64,000 nucleotides of DNA, from contig CP043652.1 of NCBI GenBank assembly GCA_014218215.1, forward strand, positions 1,488,001-1,552,000, given 5' to 3'. Of this stretch, positions 60,249 through 64,000 are shown one piece after another. Numbering within the stretch: position 1 is the stretch's first letter; each line of letters begins with the position of its first letter. The position numbers and the translations under genes were made by a program. Below the pieces are notes generated by a model. That model had not been told where the DNA came from, searched no databases, and was given only the letters and a program-made list of their open reading frames with translations. The stretch is from Geodermatophilaceae bacterium NBWT11 (GTDB lineage Bacteria > Actinomycetota > Actinomycetes > Mycobacteriales > Geodermatophilaceae).

Positions 60249-62378
60249 GTGTCCGCACTCATCACCACCGAGTTGGTGGCCCTCGACGCCGGTCCGTCCG
60301 ACGTCGGTGGCACCGACAAGACAGCCGTGATCCGCACGCTCGCGGGCCGGGTCGCCGCCGCCGGGCGGGCCACCTCCGCCGACGGGCTCTTCGACGACGC
60401 CATGGACCGTGAGTCCAAGGTCGCCACCGGCCTCCCCGGCGGCATCGCGATCCCGCACTGCCGCTCCGCCGCGGTCACCGAGGCCTCGCTGGCCTTCGCC
60501 CGGCTCACCCCGGCCGTCGACTTCGGCGCCCCGGACGGCCCGGCCGACCTGGTCTTCCTCATCGCCGCCCCGGCCGAGGGCGACGCCGACCACCTGACGC
60601 TGCTCACCGCGCTGGCCCGCGCGCTGGTCCGGCCCGAGTTCGTCGCCTCGCTGCGCGCGGCCTCCACCGAGGCCGAGGTCGTCACCCTCGTCCAGGACGT
60701 CGTCGCCCCCGCGGAGACCCCGGCCACGGCCGGTGCGACCGCCGCCGCCCCGGCCGCTGCTGCCCCCGCCGCCGCAGCCCCCGCGGCCGACCGCCCGACG
60801 ATCGTCGCCGTGAGCGCCTGCCCGACCGGCATCGCGCACACCTACATGGCAGCCGACAAGCTCGCCGCCGCCGCCCGCGAGATGGGCGTGGACCTGCACG
60901 TGGAGACCCAGGGCTCCTCGGGCGCCACCCCGATCGACCCCTCGGTGGTCAGCAAGGCCGCCGCGGTGATCTTCGCCGTCGACGTGGGCGTCCGGGACCG
61001 GGACCGGTTCGCCGGCAAGCCGGTGATCCAGTCGGGCACCAAGCGGGCCATCCAGGAGCCCGAGGTGATGATCCGCGAGGCGCTGGCCGCCGCGCAGGAC
61101 CCGAACGCCCGGCGCGTGCCCGGCGGCTCCGGCTCCTCCGACACCCCCGCCACCAGCGGTGGCCGCCCCAGCACCGGCTCGGAGATCCGCCGCTGGCTGC
61201 TCACCGGCGTCAGCTACATGATCCCGTTCGTCGCCGCCGGTGGTCTGCTCATCGCGCTGGGCTTCCTGTTCGGCGGGTACCAGATCGTCAACGGCAACCC
61301 CGACGTCGAGGGCCAGAGCTACGGCCTGAGCTGGCTGCTCAACAACAACGTGTTCGACCTCCCCGTCGCACCGGGCATCGAGGGCCTCAACGACGGCCTC
61401 CTCGGCTACCTGGGCGCCCTCTTCGTCGTCCTCGGGCAGGCAGCGTTCGGCTTCCTCGTCCCGGCACTGGCCGGCTACATCGCCTTCGCCATCGCCGACC
61501 GCCCGGGCATCGTCCCCGGCTTCGTCGTCGGTGCGGTCTCCCTGACCGTCGGCGCCGGCTTCCTCGGCGGCCTGGTCGGCGGCATCATCGCCGGCTTCGC
61601 GGCCAAGTGGATCGCCGGCTGGAAGCTCCCCGCCGGCGTGCGCGGTCTGCAGCCGGTCGTGATCATCCCGCTGCTGGCCACGGTGATCTCCAGCGGCATC
61701 ATGGCCCTGGTCCTCGGCCGCCCGCTGGCCCTCGCACTGACCGGCCTGAGCGACTTCCTCACCGGCCTGTCCGGCTCCTCGGCCATCCTGCTGGGGGTCA
61801 TCCTCGGCCTGATGATGTGCTTCGACCTCGGTGGCCCGGTCAACAAGGCCGCCTACGTCTTCGCCACCACGGGCATCGGCGTGGCCGACCCCAGCCCCGC
61901 GTCGCTGCGCATCATGGCGATCGTCATGGGTGCGGGCATGGTCCCGCCGCTGGCGATGGCGATCTCGACCTTCATCCGCAAGCAGCTCTACACCCAGGCC
62001 GAGCGCGAGAACGGCAAGGCCGGCGTGCTGCTCGGACTCTCCTTCATCTCCGAGGGCGCCATCCCGTTCGCCGCGGCCGACCCGCTGCGGGTCATCCCCT
62101 CGATGATGCTCGGCGGGGCCACCTCCGGCGCCCTCATCGCGGCCTTCGGCACCGAGCTGCGGGCTCCGCACGGCGGCGTGTTCGTCTTCTTCGCGATGAC
62201 GAACTTCTTCCTCTTCCTGCTGGCGGTCCTCATCGGTGCCGTGGTCGGCGGCGTGGCCGTCACGCTCGCCAAGAGCGTCGGCCGCACCCCGGAGGCGGCC
62301 CCCCCGGCCGCCACCGAGGACGCGATGGTCGGCGCCTCCGCCGGGACCACCCGGAGTGACGCCGTCCGCGCCAGCTGA
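60249..62378 (+). CDS. fruA: Fructose-specific PTS enzyme IIABC
   Basis: 709 residues with domains in the order IIA-IIB-IIC. IIA (about 1-152) has phospho-His70 in GGIAIPHCRS. An Ala/Pro-rich linker of about 30 residues follows. IIB (about 183-280) has phospho-Cys191 in VSACPTGIAHTYMAA. IIC (about 310-690) has some nine membrane segments, with GVSYMIPFVAAGGLLIALGFL and FDLGGPVNKAAYVFA, and ISEGAIPFAAADP near 606-618. It imports fructose and phosphorylates it at C1. The GTG at 60249 has AGGAG about 6 bases upstream. Confidence 0.95.
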   Translation: MSALITTELVALDAGPSDVGGTDKTAVIRTLAGRVAAAGRATSADGLFDDAMDRESKVATGLPGGIAIPHCRSAAVTEASLAFARLTPAVDFGAPDGPADLVFLIAAPAEGDADHLTLLTALARALVRPEFVASLRAASTEAEVVTLVQDVVAPAETPATAGATAAAPAAAAPAAAAPAADRPTIVAVSACPTGIAHTYMAADKLAAAAREMGVDLHVETQGSSGATPIDPSVVSKAAAVIFAVDVGVRDRDRFAGKPVIQSGTKRAIQEPEVMIREALAAAQDPNARRVPGGSGSSDTPATSGGRPSTGSEIRRWLLTGVSYMIPFVAAGGLLIALGFLFGGYQIVNGNPDVEGQSYGLSWLLNNNVFDLPVAPGIEGLNDGLLGYLGALFVVLGQAAFGFLVPALAGYIAFAIADRPGIVPGFVVGAVSLTVGAGFLGGLVGGIIAGFAAKWIAGWKLPAGVRGLQPVVIIPLLATVISSGIMALVLGRPLALALTGLSDFLTGLSGSSAILLGVILGLMMCFDLGGPVNKAAYVFATTGIGVADPSPASLRIMAIVMGAGMVPPLAMAISTFIRKQLYTQAERENGKAGVLLGLSFISEGAIPFAAADPLRVIPSMMLGGATSGALIAAFGTELRAPHGGVFVFFAMTNFFLFLLAVLIGAVVGGVAVTLAKSVGRTPEAAPPAATEDAMVGASAGTTRSDAVRAS

Positions 62379-62418
62379 CACGATCACCGACAGAACTCGA
62401 CGCAGAGGAGCGCACCGC

Positions 62419-62679
62419 ATGCCCAGCCAGACCGTGACCGTCGGATCCGCCGTAGGCCTGCACGCCCGTCCGGCCGCCCTGATCGCCGAGGCCGTCGGCA
62501 AGGCCGGGGTGCCCGTCACCCTGGCCACCGCGGGGGGCAACCCCGTGGACGCCGGCTCGCCCCTGATGATCATGACGCTCGGTGCGAAGAAGGGCGCCGA
62601 GGTCACCGTGACCAGCGACGACGAGGCCGTCCTGGCCGACATCGCCGCGATGGTAGAGCGCGACCTCGACGCCGAGTAG
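62419..62679 (+). CDS. ptsH: PTS phosphocarrier HPr
   Basis: 86 residues. The phosphorylation motif is VGLHARPAAL with His15. MTLGAKKGAEVTV and the C-terminal helix are typical. It relays phosphate from Enzyme I (56511-58232) to FruA. Ser47 stands near the regulatory Ser position but no HPr kinase gene is in the window. GAGGAG lies about 7 bases before the ATG. Last gene of the fru operon. Confidence 0.94.
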   Translation: MPSQTVTVGSAVGLHARPAALIAEAVGKAGVPVTLATAGGNPVDAGSPLMIMTLGAKKGAEVTVTSDDEAVLADIAAMVERDLDAE

Positions 62680-62690
62680 CAACGCGCAGC

Positions 62691-62727
62691 GAACGCCCCG
62701 TCCCTCTCCTCGAGGGGCGGGGCGTTC
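62691..62727 (+). terminator. Hairpin terminator after ptsH
   Basis: GAACGCCCCGTCCC and GGGGCGGGGCGTTC pair over 14 bases with one wobble, 11 bases after the ptsH stop. Confidence 0.75.
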
Positions 62728-62746
62728 TGCATTCCCGGCCTGGCAG

Positions 62747-62796
62747 AGGAACCTCCACACCCCCTGGGACGCCCGATGGGGGGTGTAGAGGTTCCT
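62747..62796 (-). terminator. Second hairpin, between ptsH and the AGE-family gene
   Basis: 18-base arms with one mismatch (62747-62764 and 62779-62796) end 7 bases from the convergent gene's stop. On the minus strand it terminates that gene. Confidence 0.75.
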
Positions 62797-62803
62797 TCGT
62801 CGG

Positions 62804-63979
62804 TCAGGGGAGCAGCGCGGCCGCGAGGCTGCCGCGGACGGGGCGCTCGCGCAGCAGGAGCATCTGGGCCAGGTGGTAGGCGTCGGGCTGGCCGGTCCAG
62901 GTGCCGGTGCCGACCTCGCCGGTCGGGGTCAGCTCGTGGTGCCAGGAGCCGGTGGAGCGGTCCAGGAAGTGCGCGTCGCCGTGCGCCTCCCAGGCGTGCT
63001 GCAGGCCGGCGGCCCGCGGGTCACCGGTGACCTCGTGCCGGACGGCGGCCGCCGCCACCGCCTCGCACAGCACCCAGTGCATCCGGGCGGCGACGACGGG
63101 CCGGTCGGACCAGTCCAGCGTGTACGGGAACCCGGGGTGCCCGTCGGCGGCCCAGCCCCGCTCGGTGGCCGCGGTGAACAGCGCATCGGCGTCGGCGCGC
63201 AACCAGCCCGGGGCCCGGTCCCCGAGGACGGCGTCCAGGTGCAGGCACAGCCGGGACCACTCGAACTGGTGCCCGACGGTCACGCCGTAGGGCCGGAACG
63301 GGTCGGCGGGGGCGTCGGCGTTGTACTCCGGCAGCGGGGTCCAGAGGTGCGTGAAGTGCTCGGGCAGCCGCCAGTCGGCGTCCCGGGCGAAGCCGTGCAC
63401 GACCCGTTCGGTGGCCCGCAGCGCGTGGGTGCGCAGCCGGGCGGTGGCCTCCGGGTGGGTGCGGGCCAGCGCGTCGGCCGCGGCGAGCACCGCCTCCACG
63501 CCGTGCATGTTCGCGTTGGCCCCGCGGTAGTCCTCGACCTCGGTCCAATCGGCCGAGAACGACTCCCGGGCCAGGCCGGCGGCGTCGTCCCAGAACCGGT
63601 CCTCCCAGACCGCGAGCGCCTCGGTGAGCAGGGCGCCGGCCCCCGGCACCTCCGCGGTCACCGCGCTGGAGGCGGCCAGCAGCACGAACGCGTGCACGTA
63701 GGCGGCCTTGCCCCGCTCGGCGGTCGAGTCCCCCCACCCGCCGTGCTCGGCGTCGCGCAGCGGGCCGGCCGTCAGCGCCCGCACCCCGTGCTCGGCCAGG
63801 TCGAGGGCCTCGGTCGACCCCAGCAGGGCGGCGAGGGAGAACACGTGGGTCATCCGGGCGCTGATCCACGTCTCGGTGGGGCGCTGCTCGACCTCGCCGT
63901 CGGCCCCCAGGTACCCGAACCCGTCGGGCACCCGGGAGCGCGCGGCGAAGGTGAGCAGCGGCCCGAGCTCGGTCTCCAT
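62804..63979 (-). CDS. AGE-family sugar isomerase/epimerase
   Basis: 391 residues, an (alpha/alpha)6 barrel of the N-acylglucosamine 2-epimerase/YihS family. Landmarks: RPTETWISARMTHVFSLAALL near 33-53, GGWGDSTAERGKAAYVHAFVL near 80-100, NANMHGVEAVLAAADAL near 154-170, and the catalytic His positions in GHQFEWSRLCLHL and ARMHWVLCEAVAAA. Relatives interconvert mannose and fructose or glucose. Next to a fructose PTS, a mannose-fructose isomerase role is a sensible inference. The ATG has TAGGGT seven bases upstream. Confidence 0.87.
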   Translation of the reverse strand: METELGPLLTFAARSRVPDGFGYLGADGEVEQRPTETWISARMTHVFSLAALLGSTEALDLAEHGVRALTAGPLRDAEHGGWGDSTAERGKAAYVHAFVLLAASSAVTAEVPGAGALLTEALAVWEDRFWDDAAGLARESFSADWTEVEDYRGANANMHGVEAVLAAADALARTHPEATARLRTHALRATERVVHGFARDADWRLPEHFTHLWTPLPEYNADAPADPFRPYGVTVGHQFEWSRLCLHLDAVLGDRAPGWLRADADALFTAATERGWAADGHPGFPYTLDWSDRPVVAARMHWVLCEAVAAAAVRHEVTGDPRAAGLQHAWEAHGDAHFLDRSTGSWHHELTPTGEVGTGTWTGQPDAYHLAQMLLLRERPVRGSLAAALLP

Positions 63980-63986
63980 CGCACCG

Positions 63987-63992
63987 ACCCTA
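63987..63992 (-). promoter_or_regulatory. -10 element of the AGE-family gene
   Basis: On the minus strand TAGGGT ends 7 bases before the ATG at 63979. Confidence 0.55.
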
Positions 63993-64000
63993 GAAGGCCA

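Overview
The window is chromosomal DNA of a high-GC actinobacterium. Very high G+C, GTG starts, HspR-type heat-shock control, a DesK/NarL-type two-component system, an EtfD/Rv0338c-type Fe-S membrane protein, probable F420- and mycothiol-dependent enzyme families and a class-E-like LAxTG anchor all fit. The family Geodermatophilaceae is my best guess, from gene content only. Coding density is high and no gene-free stretch exceeds about 300 bases. I saw no prophage, insertion sequence, CRISPR array or replication origin.

Layout. 1-2.7 kb: start of clpB behind an HspR operator, then an OhrR-like repressor with an OsmC peroxidase and a small Ser/Thr-rich exported protein. 2.7-8.7 kb: CitA/CitB-type two-component system, divergent orphan TctC-type lipoprotein, then glycerate kinase and a DASS transporter, which looks like an organic-acid sensing and uptake locus. 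8.8-11.8 kb: MarR-controlled DHA2 exporter and a second MarR. 11.8-16.3 kb: dnaK-grpE-dnaJ-hspR with an HspR operator and intercistronic hairpins. 16.3-21.6 kb: diguanylate cyclase, EtfD-like reductase, two membrane proteins. 21.7-29.0 kb: ROK regulator and a ribose-type ABC transporter operon with a Gfo/Idh/MocA dehydrogenase and a TIM-barrel isomerase. 29.1-32.2 kb: MFS transporter convergent with a dcd gene that lacks a stop codon, and a phosphotransferase-like gene. 32.3-36.0 kb: OmpR-type two-component system flanked by Asp-rich exported proteins, then dienelactone hydrolase. 36-44.5 kb: methyltransferase, tRNA-Gly, flavin reductase, AAC(2')-like acetyltransferase, UspA-like protein, type III PKS with methyltransferase, LAxTG surface protein, ribokinase and small genes. 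44.5-48.3 kb: LLM oxidoreductase and a Zur-box-preceded zinc ABC operon. 48.3-53.5 kb: small genes, TetR regulator, LapA-like protein, DesKR-like two-component system with an ABC exporter. 53.6-56.3 kb: an 84-bp inverted repeat, ACS-family transporter, Tyr/Ser phosphatase, a 50-residue protein. 56.5-64 kb: fructose PTS (ptsI divergent from fruR-fruK-fruA-ptsH) and an AGE-family sugar isomerase.

The most pervasive unexplained signal is promoter grammar. At least 20 gene starts, plus one tiny upstream ORF, have an xAxxxT -10-like hexamer exactly 6 or 7 nt before the ATG/GTG and no ribosome binding site, which implies widespread leaderless transcription. No wholly new multi-gene system is evident. 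The best candidates for novelty are the organic-acid locus with its orphan TctC, the two-component system flanked by Asp-rich proteins, the dcd stop-codon loss, the leaderless mini-ORF coupled to ribokinase, and the 84-bp inverted repeat.
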